Below, piece by piece: positions 8,870-18,194 of a stretch of DNA of 64,000 nucleotides. The position numbers were made by a program, and so were the translations under genes. The notes under the pieces were generated by a model. The model was not told the origin of the DNA. It saw only the letters and a list, made by a program, of their open reading frames with translations, and ran no database searches. How positions within the stretch are numbered: position 1 is the stretch's first letter; the number at the start of each line of letters is the position of its first letter. Location: the NCBI RefSeq assembly GCF_022559585.1, contig NZ_CP087114.1:1558501-1622500 (forward strand), read 5' to 3'. This stretch comes from Bartonella machadoae. GTDB taxonomy: Bacteria; Pseudomonadota; Alphaproteobacteria; Rhizobiales; Rhizobiaceae.

Positions 8870-9466
8870 ATGACTCTCTCTCTTCTAACACGCTGGTACA
8901 GAAATGTTGTATCTATCATCTTCCTTTTATTCGTCATCATCAATAGTGCAAATGCTCAACTTCGACCAATAGAACAAAACGAACCCCATTATTCACTGCA
9001 AGAAATTATTGATTCTGGTCATACTTTTTTTGGAAAAACTGCTAGCGGTATCGCCATAGCCATTCAAAACATCTTTTCACAATACGGTTATCCAAATGGT
9101 TATATTTTAGGGGAAGAAGCTTCCGGTGCTTTTTTTGCTGGATTAACCTATGGCGAAGGCATACTTTTTAGCAAAAGCTATGGTCAGAGAAAAGTTTTTT
9201 GGCAGGGTCCCTCTATGGGATGGGATTTTGGCGGACAAGGTTCTCGCTTAATGATCTTAGTTTATGATCTCAATCATATAAATAATTTATGGGGACGCTA
9301 TGGTGGTCTTTCTGGTTCGGCCTATTTAATTGCAGGTGTTGGTTTTCATGTCCTCAAAAAACACAATGTTTTGTTAGTTCCAATCCGTACAGGAATTGGC
9401 GCACGCCTTGGCATCAATGTAGGATATTTAAAATTAACACAAAAACCGACATGGAATCCATTTTAA
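8870..9466 (+). CDS. eipA: Cell envelope protein EipA (DUF1134)
   Basis: The protein has 198 residues with a signal peptide (VVSIIFLLFVIINSANA, cleavage near residue 29), so it is periplasmic. The DUF1134 core is clear: SLQEIIDSGHTFFGKTASGIA, then QYGYPNGYILGEEASGAF, then GLTYGEG, VFWQGPSMGWDFGGQGSR, and a C-terminus of small beta strands. EipA in Brucella abortus is needed for envelope integrity and is a CtrA-regulated gene, which fits its position near ctrA and chpT. GGGAAAAATTTT precedes the ATG. A coiled-coil membrane protein gene follows after 27 bases and may be co-transcribed. Confidence 0.88.
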   Translation: MTLSLLTRWYRNVVSIIFLLFVIINSANAQLRPIEQNEPHYSLQEIIDSGHTFFGKTASGIAIAIQNIFSQYGYPNGYILGEEASGAFFAGLTYGEGILFSKSYGQRKVFWQGPSMGWDFGGQGSRLMILVYDLNHINNLWGRYGGLSGSAYLIAGVGFHVLKKHNVLLVPIRTGIGARLGINVGYLKLTQKPTWNPF

Positions 9467-9493
9467 AACGAATCCTTATCGAAAAGAGAATTT

Positions 9494-10144
9494 ATGTTTA
9501 TCCAATCGTTTCTTTTTTTTATTCTCGGAGTTGCTTGCACCTCATGGTTACTCGTGCTCTTTTCTCCTCTTATTTGGCGCAAAGTCATTCACTTTGCGCA
9601 TAAATATGCTACTGCACAAATTCCGTTATCACACATTGAAAGACAAGCAAACTATGATTTTCTTTGTGCACAACATGCTGTAGAATGCGTGCGAAATGAG
9701 CAAAAATACAACTCTTTGCAAAAAAAATATGCGCAACAAAAAATACAACTTAGCCAAATAACTGAACAGTTTTATCAATTATGTCGTCCTACGCAAGACA
9801 TCCTCCCCCCTCCACAAGAATCACTTGTGACCACAAAAAATACTGTTGCATCAAACACTTTTATCATGGACATCAAAACTATGCGTGAAAAAATCACACA
9901 TTATCAGCAACTCTTACAAAAAATTCAAACCAATGCGCTTGACGCTACAACAAACCGCCAACTCTTGGATGAATTGCGTGAAGAAACAAAGGAATTAGCA
10001 GCAACATTAGCTGCTCAAATAGCCTTACAAGAGGGTGAAGCATCCCCAATCAACATACTGATCCAAAATTCTAAAGGCAAAAACGATCTAGCATCATGTA
10101 TTCGCAAAAAGATAGCCTCCGGCAAAAAAACGCCCCTTACATAA
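9494..10144 (+). CDS. Inner-membrane coiled-coil protein, hypothetical
   Basis: The protein has 216 residues and is not assigned to a named family. One N-terminal transmembrane segment (about residues 4-28, FLFFILGVACTSWLLVLFS) is followed by a cytoplasmic or periplasmic region rich in Gln and Lys with predicted coiled coils at about 75-105 (YNSLQKKYAQQKIQLSQI) and 125-175. The gene is 27 bases behind eipA with AGAG before the ATG, so an operon is likely. Proteins of this layout are conserved next to DUF1134 genes in Rhizobiales as far as I recall. An envelope-associated role is inferred only. Confidence 0.72.
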   Translation: MFIQSFLFFILGVACTSWLLVLFSPLIWRKVIHFAHKYATAQIPLSHIERQANYDFLCAQHAVECVRNEQKYNSLQKKYAQQKIQLSQITEQFYQLCRPTQDILPPPQESLVTTKNTVASNTFIMDIKTMREKITHYQQLLQKIQTNALDATTNRQLLDELREETKELAATLAAQIALQEGEASPINILIQNSKGKNDLASCIRKKIASGKKTPLT

Positions 10145-10381
10145 GTTTCTTTTAAATGACTTAAGTAGAATAACTGAGATTGATAAAAGCAGATTGTTTC
10201 ATCACATAAAATCACACCGCGAAAAAATTTTAAGGAATATCTTTAATAGTCAAGCTCTCTTCTTAAACAGAAGAGCTAATCATTATGACGTTATTTTGAA
10301 ATGACAAACCAAAAGTCTTTTCCAAGAAGAGAACCAAAAACAAAGCCCCCTATTAAACGCTTTAAGGATAAAAACATTCCC

Positions 10382-11500
10382 TCAAGAACGATAAAAATCC
10401 CTTATTTGCTGGATCACCATATCCTGATCTGTTGTCGTTAAATAAGGATGCATTGGTAAACTTAAAACACAATTCCCTAAAGACTCAGAAACAGAAAGAG
10501 AATTTTTTACATAAGGAAAATGTTTATAAGCTCGTTGTTGATGCAATGGAGTGGTATAATAAATCATTGTCGGAATCGATTTCTTTTGTAAATATTCCTT
10601 TAATTTATCACGCTCTTCTACTTTAATAGTATATTGTGCATAAGCACAACGCGCATTCTCTTCCATATCTGGAACTGTAACAATATCTCTTAAGCCATCG
10701 AAATAACGTTTGGCAATTGCCACGCGCTTTTCCATCTCATCTTCAAAGATCACAAGTTTTTCCAGCAAAATTGCAGCCTGAAGAGTATCTAGACGTGAAT
10801 TCATACCGATACGCACATTGTCATATTGCGTTTCACCTTTACCATGAAACAAAATAGATCGTAAAAGTTCTGCCAAATTATCATCATTGGTCATCATCGC
10901 GCCTCCATCGCCATAACACCCCAATGGTTTTGCGGGATAAAAACTTGTTGCAGCAACATTACCAAAAGCGCCGCACATAATATTACCGCTTTTTCCCCCC
11001 ATAGATTGAGCAGCATCTTCAATAACAAAAAGATTTTCCTGTACAGCTATCTTAGCAATTTCGATATAATCAGCAGGAAGACCAAACAAATCAACGGCAA
11101 TAATTGCCTTTGGTTTAAGACGCCCCTCTTTTTTAATCATTTCTATTGCTTCACGAAGTTTTTCAACATCAATATTGAATGTATCAGGAAGGACATCAAC
11201 AAAAACAGGTTCAGCTCCTACTAAAGCAACAACTTCAGCAGTTGCACAAAATGTGAAGCTAGGACAAAACACAGCATCACCTGGACCAATATTTTGGGCC
11301 ATAAGAGGCATTTTCAATGCATCAGTCCCATTGGCACAAGCAATCACATGTTTAACGCCAAGATACTCTGCCAACCGTTCTTCAAACTCTGTTACTTTTG
11401 TCCCCAAAATATACTGACCACTGGCGACCACATGTGCAATTGCAGAATTAATTTTGTCTTCAATACGCGCACGCTGCGCCCCAAGGTCGATGAATTGCAT
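10382..11500 (-). CDS. gnnB: DegT/DnrJ-type sugar aminotransferase, probable GnnB
   Basis: The protein has 372 residues. The ATG at 11500 is preferred because GGAG lies six bases upstream; a further upstream start would add seven residues. It is a PLP enzyme of the DegT/DnrJ/EryC1/StrS family. ANGTDALKMPLMA binds PLP phosphate, IEDAAQSMGG holds the Asp that contacts PLP, and Lys191 in SFYPAKPLGCYGDGG forms the Schiff base. Together with the adjacent oxidoreductase it should convert UDP-GlcNAc to the 3-amino sugar UDP-GlcNAc3N used for diaminoglucose lipid A, which Bartonella is known to make. A WbpE-type O-antigen role is the alternative. Confidence 0.78.
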   Translation of the reverse strand: MQFIDLGAQRARIEDKINSAIAHVVASGQYILGTKVTEFEERLAEYLGVKHVIACANGTDALKMPLMAQNIGPGDAVFCPSFTFCATAEVVALVGAEPVFVDVLPDTFNIDVEKLREAIEMIKKEGRLKPKAIIAVDLFGLPADYIEIAKIAVQENLFVIEDAAQSMGGKSGNIMCGAFGNVAATSFYPAKPLGCYGDGGAMMTNDDNLAELLRSILFHGKGETQYDNVRIGMNSRLDTLQAAILLEKLVIFEDEMEKRVAIAKRYFDGLRDIVTVPDMEENARCAYAQYTIKVEERDKLKEYLQKKSIPTMIYYTTPLHQQRAYKHFPYVKNSLSVSESLGNCVLSLPMHPYLTTTDQDMVIQQIRDFYRS

Positions 11501-11553
11501 ATGAACTCCATTGATAATCACAATAATGCAAAAATACTACTGATCTCTTTCAT

Positions 11554-12507
11554 TTAAGAATGACTGACACTAGCAGCAGTTAAAACGCGTAAAACAGCAA
11601 GAGCATCATCACCATTTGTGCGTGGTGATTGACGCGTCTCAATACAATGAAGAAAGTGTTGCAACTCGCAAGTAAGCGGCAAACTTTCATGAACATCAAT
11701 ATAATTCAACGCATCAGTGCTGAAAGCCCATTCTTTATTTTCCTTCCAAACAGCAAAACGGTGCAATGCCAATTTACGATTCCATGGTTCCATATCATCA
11801 AAAACAAGCATCGCCTTTGTACCGACAACAGTTAAACGCCTTTCACGATAGGGAGTAAAACGTGAAGTAAACAGGTGACTTCTTATACCATTTGGAAAAA
11901 TCATATGAATATGAGCAAAATCAGAGAGCTGATTCATGACAGAAGCCCCCTCACCACGAATCTCAGAAGGTTCACATCCCGTCAAAGCCAAAATCATTGA
12001 AAGATCATGAGGCGCAAGATCCCATAAAGCATCACTTTGTGTATGGAATTTTCCAAAACCTAACCGATGAGAGTAGATATAACGTATCTCACCCAGCTCT
12101 CCCTCTTCTACCAATTCACACATTTTTTCAAAAGCAGGATGAAACCGCAAAATATGGCCCACCATAAAAACGCGTCCATATTTATCAGCAAGCTGAACTT
12201 GATGCTCAGCATCTGCTACGTTTAAAGCAATTGGTTTTTCAACCAATACATCCTTATCATTCTTAAGAGCACACAACGCGTTTTCTGTATGAAATTGCGG
12301 AGGTAACGCCAATACCAATGCATCAATATCTTCATGAGTAAAAAGATCACTAGGCGCAATAAGGTCCACCCCATACATATTTGCAAAACTTGCAGCACGC
12401 TCAACATTCATATCAGAAACCGCTGCCAGTGCTCCAAGCCCGTGGAGTGTCCGTATATGATTTCCACCCCAATGACCACATCCTAAAACCGCTACACGTG
12501 CCGACAT
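11554..12507 (-). CDS. gnnA: Gfo/Idh/MocA oxidoreductase, probable GnnA
   Basis: The protein has 317 residues. The Rossmann motif VLGCGHWGGNH is at residues 7-17, and the catalytic E-K-P triad is at 90-92 in VLVEKPIAL. A C-terminal beta-sheet substrate domain includes GHILRFHPAF and DLAPHDLSMI. The family oxidizes the 3-OH of UDP-GlcNAc with NAD, and the neighbouring aminotransferase then aminates the 3-keto product. It lies 53 bases upstream of gnnB on the same strand, so one operon is likely. AGGTAAG precedes the ATG. A WbpB/WlbA-type uronic acid dehydrogenase is the alternative, but no other O-antigen genes are nearby. Confidence 0.75.
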   Translation of the reverse strand: MSARVAVLGCGHWGGNHIRTLHGLGALAAVSDMNVERAASFANMYGVDLIAPSDLFTHEDIDALVLALPPQFHTENALCALKNDKDVLVEKPIALNVADAEHQVQLADKYGRVFMVGHILRFHPAFEKMCELVEEGELGEIRYIYSHRLGFGKFHTQSDALWDLAPHDLSMILALTGCEPSEIRGEGASVMNQLSDFAHIHMIFPNGIRSHLFTSRFTPYRERRLTVVGTKAMLVFDDMEPWNRKLALHRFAVWKENKEWAFSTDALNYIDVHESLPLTCELQHFLHCIETRQSPRTNGDDALAVLRVLTAASVSHS

Positions 12508-12673
12508 TTTTATATCTTACCTGTTTGTATAAAAAACATATTACGACTCACTCCATATCGGGGATGAAATAGAATGACAAGTAAAAAGCTTAAAAACGAT
12601 GCTTGACATCTTACTATTCTACCTCTTATATCCGCAAGGGATGAGAGAAGTTACGATTATATTTATTACTTTT

Positions 12674-12750
12674 GGCGGAGTAGCTCAGTAGGTTAGAGCA
12701 GAGGAATCATAATCCTTGTGTCGGGGGTTCAAATCCCTCCTCCGCTACCA
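12674..12750 (+). tRNA. tRNA-Met (anticodon CAT)
   Basis: This is a 77-base cloverleaf with encoded CCA. The acceptor GGCGGAG pairs with CTCCGCT, U8-A9 follow, and the D-arm is GCTCAGTAGGTTAGAGC. The anticodon stem GAGGA/TCCTT carries the loop ATCATAA, and the T-loop is GTTCAAATC. CAU can be elongator Met or, if C34 becomes lysidine, Ile2; the sequence alone does not settle it. It marks the boundary between conserved genes and a region with phage and integrase debris, as is common for tRNA integration sites. Confidence 0.93.
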
Positions 12751-12810
12751 TTCATTTTCCTGAAGCATTTTCTCAAAGACCTTTTAGTTGTTGTATTTTT
12801 GTAGCTTGCC

Positions 12811-12845
12811 ACCAAGTTTTGCATAATTTGACACCAAGTTTTGCA
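12811..12845. repeat. Direct repeat ACCAAGTTTTGCA x2 beside the tRNA
   Basis: Two exact 13-base copies (12811-12823 and 12833-12845) start 22 bases apart, 60 bases past the tRNA. Paired direct repeats beside a tRNA may be relics of integrase arm sites; this is inference. Confidence 0.4.
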
Positions 12846-13065
12846 GCAATTTATTTTTTTTACAGAGTTTTTAAGCGGTTCTCAAAGAAGCTTTAAGAGG
12901 TATTTAGAGTCGCTTTCATGAGTCTTATTTTGCTTGTCTCAGAACCGCAGTTTGAGATGATGCATTTCTTCCGGCAATCCCATTATTTGACACCTAAAAT
13001 TTATAAGATATGCATGCAGAGACCAACAAATTTTGTATCATGTTTTGTAAAAATAACCTCATTTT

Positions 13066-13128
13066 CAAAGGATTTCCATTTTTTCAAAGGACTCTCAAAG
13101 GGTCTTCAAAGGACTTTCAAAGGTTTTT
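13066..13128. repeat. Phased 11-bp CAAAGG repeats, array 1
   Basis: CAAAGG occurs at 13085, 13096, 13107 and 13118, exactly 11 bases apart, with one more copy at 13066. The units are CAAAGG plus five variable bases. A similar array is at 37223. A 96-codon frame through here owes its composition to the repeat and is not called as a gene. Confidence 0.6.
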
Positions 13129-13310
13129 TATTGCCCCTTCTATGCCTGTTTTCTCTTATGCTTTTCTTTCATAGATCACTACAACGTGTAAAATCAGATC
13201 GAAACTGAAATCTTCTAGAAACTCAAATCTTCTAATTGTATAACGAGATTCTTTGCTGGCAGCTTCATAGCTGTTGTCCCTCTTGAGAGTATCCTTGCGG
13301 TTTTCCCTCA

Positions 13311-13720
13311 TCATAAAATGGCAAAAGACTGATGGAATAACGGATACGCTGCGATTGATCCATAGCGGCTAATATAATCATAGTCTTTCGTAATCGAGGC
13401 AATCACCACAGGACCGTGGAGTATAGCACTATAGCTGTAATCATTGCCCCAACAAAATCTGTACAAGTTTTTCTGTTTGAATGATTCTGGTGAGCGTATC
13501 AATTGCCGCACGATCACCAAACTCTTCTGGAAACCACACCTCATGGATGGTTTTTGCATCATTGCCATAGCTGAGAAAATTGCAAACCGAGAGCTTTGCC
13601 AAAACGCTCCATAGACATCTAGGAGGCGGAAGACTCTTCCTCAAAGGATTGGACATTCAGCCAATCAGCATAAAATTGATGCGGACCGAGCATCATCAAA
13701 GGATCTTTCATCGCCTTCTT
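13311..13720 (-). pseudogene. Decayed phage tail protein (gpU-like)
   Basis: Three overlapping minus-strand frames read in order MKDPLMMLGPHQFYADWLNV, then SVCNFLSYGNDAKTIHEVW, FPEEFGDRAAIDTLTRIIQT, and then ILHGPVVIASITKDYDYISR. The layout matches the P2 gpU-type tail protein (start, PE--GG/ALR--A, then V-x-SI-E). At least two frameshifts separate the blocks, so it is a dead prophage relic. Confidence 0.5.
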
Positions 13721-14019
13721 CCTCTCATTGCTTCTCCCTCTCTCATTCTGTCCCGCCATGCAAAGCATTGGCTTTTGCCCATCGAAAGTCTTGGGCGACC
13801 ACACCGCTTTCATAGAAAAAAATAATACACCCCATCAACATACACTATAATATTTTGTTAGCGCGTTGTAATGGAACGATCTTTGTTCTCTATCAGATGG
13901 ATTTGTGTGACCAGAAATTGATAATTGTCACTCTTTATCTCTCGCATTAGCAGCAACGAAATCTTTTTAAGCCAATCAAAAACTTGTTGATTTACATCTA
14001 CATGGAACAGCCTCTTCAG

Positions 14020-14285
14020 ATGCATTGCATAACTTGAATAATGGGGTCACGACCCTCATGCAAAACAGAGCGCCATTTTGTTGCACATTCACGAGCTTGC
14101 TTTAAAGAAACATTTCTTAAAGCACCAAAGCCCATTTCACGACGCCGCCCGCAAATAGTATAGCGATAAAGCCATTAAGCACCACCATCTTTAAACTTAT
14201 GAAGCTACAAACCGGCATCATCATACTCTTGCTAGCCTTCAATGCTGCGACAGCCTTTGGTATTGAGACGATTCATTAAAGGCAT
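14020..14285 (-). pseudogene. P4-type integrase N-terminal remnant, copy c
   Basis: The minus strand from the ATG at 14285 reads MPLMNRLNTKGCRSIEG, and later frames read FKDGGA-WLYRYTI, GRRREMGFGALRNVSLKQAR and ECATKWRSVLHEGRDPI. These are successive blocks of the P4-type integrase Arm domain (DUF4102), the best-preserved copy in the window. Stops and shifts disable it. The upstream block 14290-14475 holds a divergent mini-ORF beginning MSESYNIRGSHAIGE, with GAGGATTTGAG before its ATG. Confidence 0.75.
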
Positions 14286-14489
14286 TTTTGCTTCTTTCTT
14301 TAGAGTTTTTTACCCATACATCAACCCCGCTTATGACGTGCAGAAACATAGTTTTGATTGATGCAACATAAGAGGATTTGAGATGAGTGAATCTTATAAT
14401 ATTCGAGGTTCTCATGCAATAGGCGAAACGATGAATTATCGTTACAAATCAATGCACTACATAGTAATGCAGCCGTACATAGTAAAGAT

Positions 14490-15698
14490 CTCCATAATTC
14501 TCAGAATAATTCAAGTTTTCCTTGATTGTGTAAATGCTTCCACCCGAAACAGGAAATGAATTTTCACAAATATCTACATTAAAATAAAAGAATTAATGAT
14601 GATATTTTTTGATTTTAAAAATCATTCTTAAAACGACGCTTACAGTACACATATTTTTATAAAAAAATTGAATAGTTTAGGGGTTATGCACTTACCAACA
14701 TTAGCATCATCATGATGACCTTCCCGCCATACACAAGAGAACCACTATTTTATAAATATTTTTATAATCGTTATCGTTTTTTATTAACAAAACTCTGTCA
14801 AATCATCACTGATAGCGTAAAAAACAACTTTCTGTGCTTTTATCACATCGGCAACCTGCTTATTTATCTTTGATCATGGCTTCCTCTTTTATAAGCCCAC
14901 TCAGATCATCAGAGTTTAAATGCCACAGTTGGAATCCTCCCTGATGATTGCGGTATCATTTTTTACAAATGACTGTTTTTTCATAGATCAATCCATTAAC
15001 GTACTCTAAACTTTCTCACCTTTTATTTTTAAAAAGCAAAATAAAACAACAAAATAGAACAAAAAAACATGATGATTACCGTATATTCAACTTTATATTC
15101 CATAAATAGATATTATAAAATGTCATATACTGTTCTGTATTGAAGTTTTTGAGAAATAATTTTTTAGTAGAATATATCAACGTCATAAAAGCAGTGTTTC
15201 TTCAACAAGGTGTGATGATAATATCAAGCTTTCCTTTTGCAACACTTCTTTGATTGAGATTTTAAGCTAGAGGAAGACCTATCTCAAAAACACAAGATAA
15301 AACAATTATTTATTAGAAAACGTGTTTTTAAAAGAAACCTACCAGATGTTAGCATTCTATAAAACATCCGAAAGAAAAGAAACTATAAAAAACAAATGTT
15401 AGAGTACGCATAAGTATTCATCATTTATAAAGAAAAATTAAAAATATATTCAAGAGTTTTTTCATAAACAATTTAATAAAAAACTCAAAATGAAATAAAT
15501 TGGTGCAAAATATTATTTAATATCTATTCAATAAATTTACAAAAATAAACGATAAATACCATATTTTATAGATGCGTTTTGAATTAAATAGGAATATTTA
15601 CAATTATTTAATGTTAATTACTTTTAGTTTTGACAAAAAAATTAAAGTAATTTATCCATATGACAATATTATTAAAGATTAAAACAATTATACATTTT
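14490..15698. other. Long A+T-rich intergenic region before the autotransporter
   Basis: About 1.2 kb with no credible ORF on either strand. The last 300 bases are extremely A+T-rich and probably carry the promoter of the next gene. Confidence 0.5.
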
Positions 15699-15755
15699 CA
15701 CTTCTTCTCATAAAGTTGGCGGGGAAATGAATATTTGGGGGCTTTTATGAGGAGA
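15699..15755 (+). promoter_or_regulatory. Conserved leader of the autotransporter genes, copy 1
   Basis: The stretch through GGCGGGGAAATGAAT and TTGGGGGCTTT to the RBS GAGGAGA closely matches 22456-22510 before the second autotransporter (AGCGGGAAAAAGAAT, TTGGGGGCTTT). Conservation outside the coding region suggests a shared leader or regulator site. Confidence 0.5.
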
Positions 15756-15761
15756 ATTCTG

Positions 15762-18194
15762 ATGTATAAAAAGCATCTTCTATCGTATGCGGCGACAGCA
15801 GCTATCATACTGTTCAACATCCAGTTTAATGCACAGGCTGGAATCTTAGAAGTACCTGAGGGAGAGAAGACCGCGCCCGACGGCGCAACTTATGAGATAA
15901 TTCACGCAAAAGGTGGCGGTAAAATCACCGGCAAGAGTTTAACCATAGTTGGAAACAAAGATATAAACTCAAATTCAAACACAAGTATCTATGCTGTAAC
16001 AGTTGAAGGTGATGGCAGTGTTATTACCCTAAGCGATGGAACAAAAATTAAAGGGGATAATGATTCTGTCATTTCCTTAGGTGTTGAAGCAAAAGATGGT
16101 GCTAACTTTAACATGACTGGGGGAAACATTGAAGCTTCCCAAATTGGCGCTCACTTCAATAATAACAACAAAGAAAGCACACTGGACGCTGTAACCATAT
16201 CGAGTGTTGCTGAAACCACATCAAGTGGTAAAGATGATAAGCCACTAAGAATAGGAATAATAGCAGACGAAAATGGTACAGTTACTTTAAAAAATGTAAA
16301 AGTATCTCAAACAAACAGTGCCGTAATCGCAGATTATAACTCGACAGTAACAGTCACTGGAGGATCATTTGATGCAAAAAATGCAACAATAATTGCTCGA
16401 AACAGCAGCACCATTGATTTAAAAGACATTCAGAATATATCATCTGGGAACGCTGCGCTCGCAGCAACAACAAAATCTACCATCACAATGGACAAAGGAA
16501 CTGTGACTGGTAAGGAAATGGCATTGGTTGCAGAAACAGGTGGTCATATTACAGCCACAGATGCCACTCTAAAAGCGAAGGGGAGCGGTTGGGGGGCATT
16601 CGCTAATGGCTCTAACAGTGTCGTTGAATTACTTGGAAACACAATTATTGATGATAGCAAAATCGGACTTGAAGCACAAGATGGCGCGGTAATCAAGATG
16701 GCTAAAGGAACCATTACAGCGTCCCAACATGGCGCAATTTTCTCTAACACTCAGAGCGAAGAAAATAAACTGGAAAATGTGACAATATCGAGTGGGAAAG
16801 ACGATGCACTACTACGCCATGGAGTAGAAGCAAACCAAAACGGGACAGTCACGTTAAAAGATGTCACTGTTACTCAAGCAGATAATGCTATATTTGCAGG
16901 TGATGAAAAATTTGCAGATGATAAATCAATCATAACAGTCTCTGGGGGGTCATTTGATGCAAAACAATCAACAATATTTGCTCAAAACGGTAGCACTATT
17001 ATTTTAAACAATGTTAAAAAAATTACCTCATCTAATGACTTCGGACTCGCAGCAAAAGACAATGGTGTAATCAGCATGATTGGAGGAGATGCAGGGACCA
17101 CCATTACTGATTCTGCAAGTGGTGCTATCTTCTCAAACACTAAGAGCAAAGACAACAAACTGGAAAATGTGACAATATCGAAAGGTAAATCACAACTGAA
17201 ATTTGGAGTAGTAGCAGACAAGAGTAATGTCACTTTAAAAGATGTCACTGTCTCTCAAGCAGCAGAAAATGCTATATTTGCAGATGATCACTCGACAATA
17301 ACTGTCTCTGGAGGATCATTTGATGCAACATCAGCAACAATATTTGCTGGAAATGGTAGCACCATTGATTTACAAGACATTAAGAAAATTACCTCATCTG
17401 ATAACGTTGGACTCTATGCGAAAGAGTCAGGCTCCACAATCACAATGGCGAAAGGAAGCGTTACGGGGAAAGGAACAACATTGTTTGCAGAAAATGGTGG
17501 ACATATTAAAGTCACAGATGTCACTCTTGTCACTCTCACCGCAACAATAGATGGCAATGATATCGGTGTCGGTGCAATTGCTAAAGACTCTAACAGTGTG
17601 ATTGAGTTGCTTGGAGATACAAAGATTAATGATAGTATAATCGGTCTTCAAGCACAAAAGGATGGCGCGATCAGTATGACTGGGGGAAAAATTACAGCTT
17701 CTCAAGCTGGTGCTGTCTTCTTTAACAGTAAGAGAACAGAAAACCATCTAGAAAATGTAGAAATATCAAGTAGTAAAAATGATGAGCTACTCACCACTGG
17801 AATAACCGCAAGCGAAAACAGTACAGTCAATTTTAAAAATGTCTCTGTTACTCAAGCAAAAAGCGCTATAGTCGCAGATAAGCAATCAACAATCACAGTC
17901 TCTGGAGGATCATTTGATGCAACAGCAGCAACAATAGGTGCTGAAAATGGTAGCACTATTATTTTAACAGAGAATGCGCAAATTACCTCATCTGATGACT
18001 CTGGACTCGTAGCACAAAACAATGGAGCAATCAGTATGAATGGGGGAAGCATTAAAGCTTCCTACAATGGTGCGGCATTTGAAAACAGTAACCGTAATGA
18101 AAATCATCTAGAAAATGTAACAATATCAAGTGGTAAAAACGATGCGCTCCTACACTATGGAATAAACGCAGATAAAAAAGTACAGTCACTTTAA
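15762..18194 (+). CDS. Autotransporter adhesin, 5' part (frameshifted)
   Basis: This is the first 810 codons of a gene that continues in another frame to 21769. The ATG at 15762 is chosen because GAGGAGA lies seven bases upstream; TTG and ATG starts upstream lack a site. The signal peptide runs to about NAQA (residue 26). The passenger is a pertactin-like beta-helix of long repeats with VTISSGKDD, VTVTQA, TVSGGSFDA and ITSSD blocks. The frame ends at TAA (18192-18194) because A6 at 18174-18179 is one base short: adding one A restores lysine-serine-threonine as in sister repeats. This could be phase variation, mutation or sequencing error. The protein is surface-exposed in the family. Confidence 0.85.
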   Translation: MYKKHLLSYAATAAIILFNIQFNAQAGILEVPEGEKTAPDGATYEIIHAKGGGKITGKSLTIVGNKDINSNSNTSIYAVTVEGDGSVITLSDGTKIKGDNDSVISLGVEAKDGANFNMTGGNIEASQIGAHFNNNNKESTLDAVTISSVAETTSSGKDDKPLRIGIIADENGTVTLKNVKVSQTNSAVIADYNSTVTVTGGSFDAKNATIIARNSSTIDLKDIQNISSGNAALAATTKSTITMDKGTVTGKEMALVAETGGHITATDATLKAKGSGWGAFANGSNSVVELLGNTIIDDSKIGLEAQDGAVIKMAKGTITASQHGAIFSNTQSEENKLENVTISSGKDDALLRHGVEANQNGTVTLKDVTVTQADNAIFAGDEKFADDKSIITVSGGSFDAKQSTIFAQNGSTIILNNVKKITSSNDFGLAAKDNGVISMIGGDAGTTITDSASGAIFSNTKSKDNKLENVTISKGKSQLKFGVVADKSNVTLKDVTVSQAAENAIFADDHSTITVSGGSFDATSATIFAGNGSTIDLQDIKKITSSDNVGLYAKESGSTITMAKGSVTGKGTTLFAENGGHIKVTDVTLVTLTATIDGNDIGVGAIAKDSNSVIELLGDTKINDSIIGLQAQKDGAISMTGGKITASQAGAVFFNSKRTENHLENVEISSSKNDELLTTGITASENSTVNFKNVSVTQAKSAIVADKQSTITVSGGSFDATAATIGAENGSTIILTENAQITSSDDSGLVAQNNGAISMNGGSIKASYNGAAFENSNRNENHLENVTISSGKNDALLHYGINADKKVQSL

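Noticed and set aside
12674..12750. Possible initiator tRNA
   Set aside because: Initiators have three G-C pairs at the base of the anticodon stem and a C1-A72 mismatch; this stem is GAGGA/TCCTT and position 1 is G.
12918..13208. 96-codon frame across the 11-bp repeats
   Set aside because: Its FSKDF/FKGLSKGL sequence is produced by the DNA repeat; no ribosome binding site.
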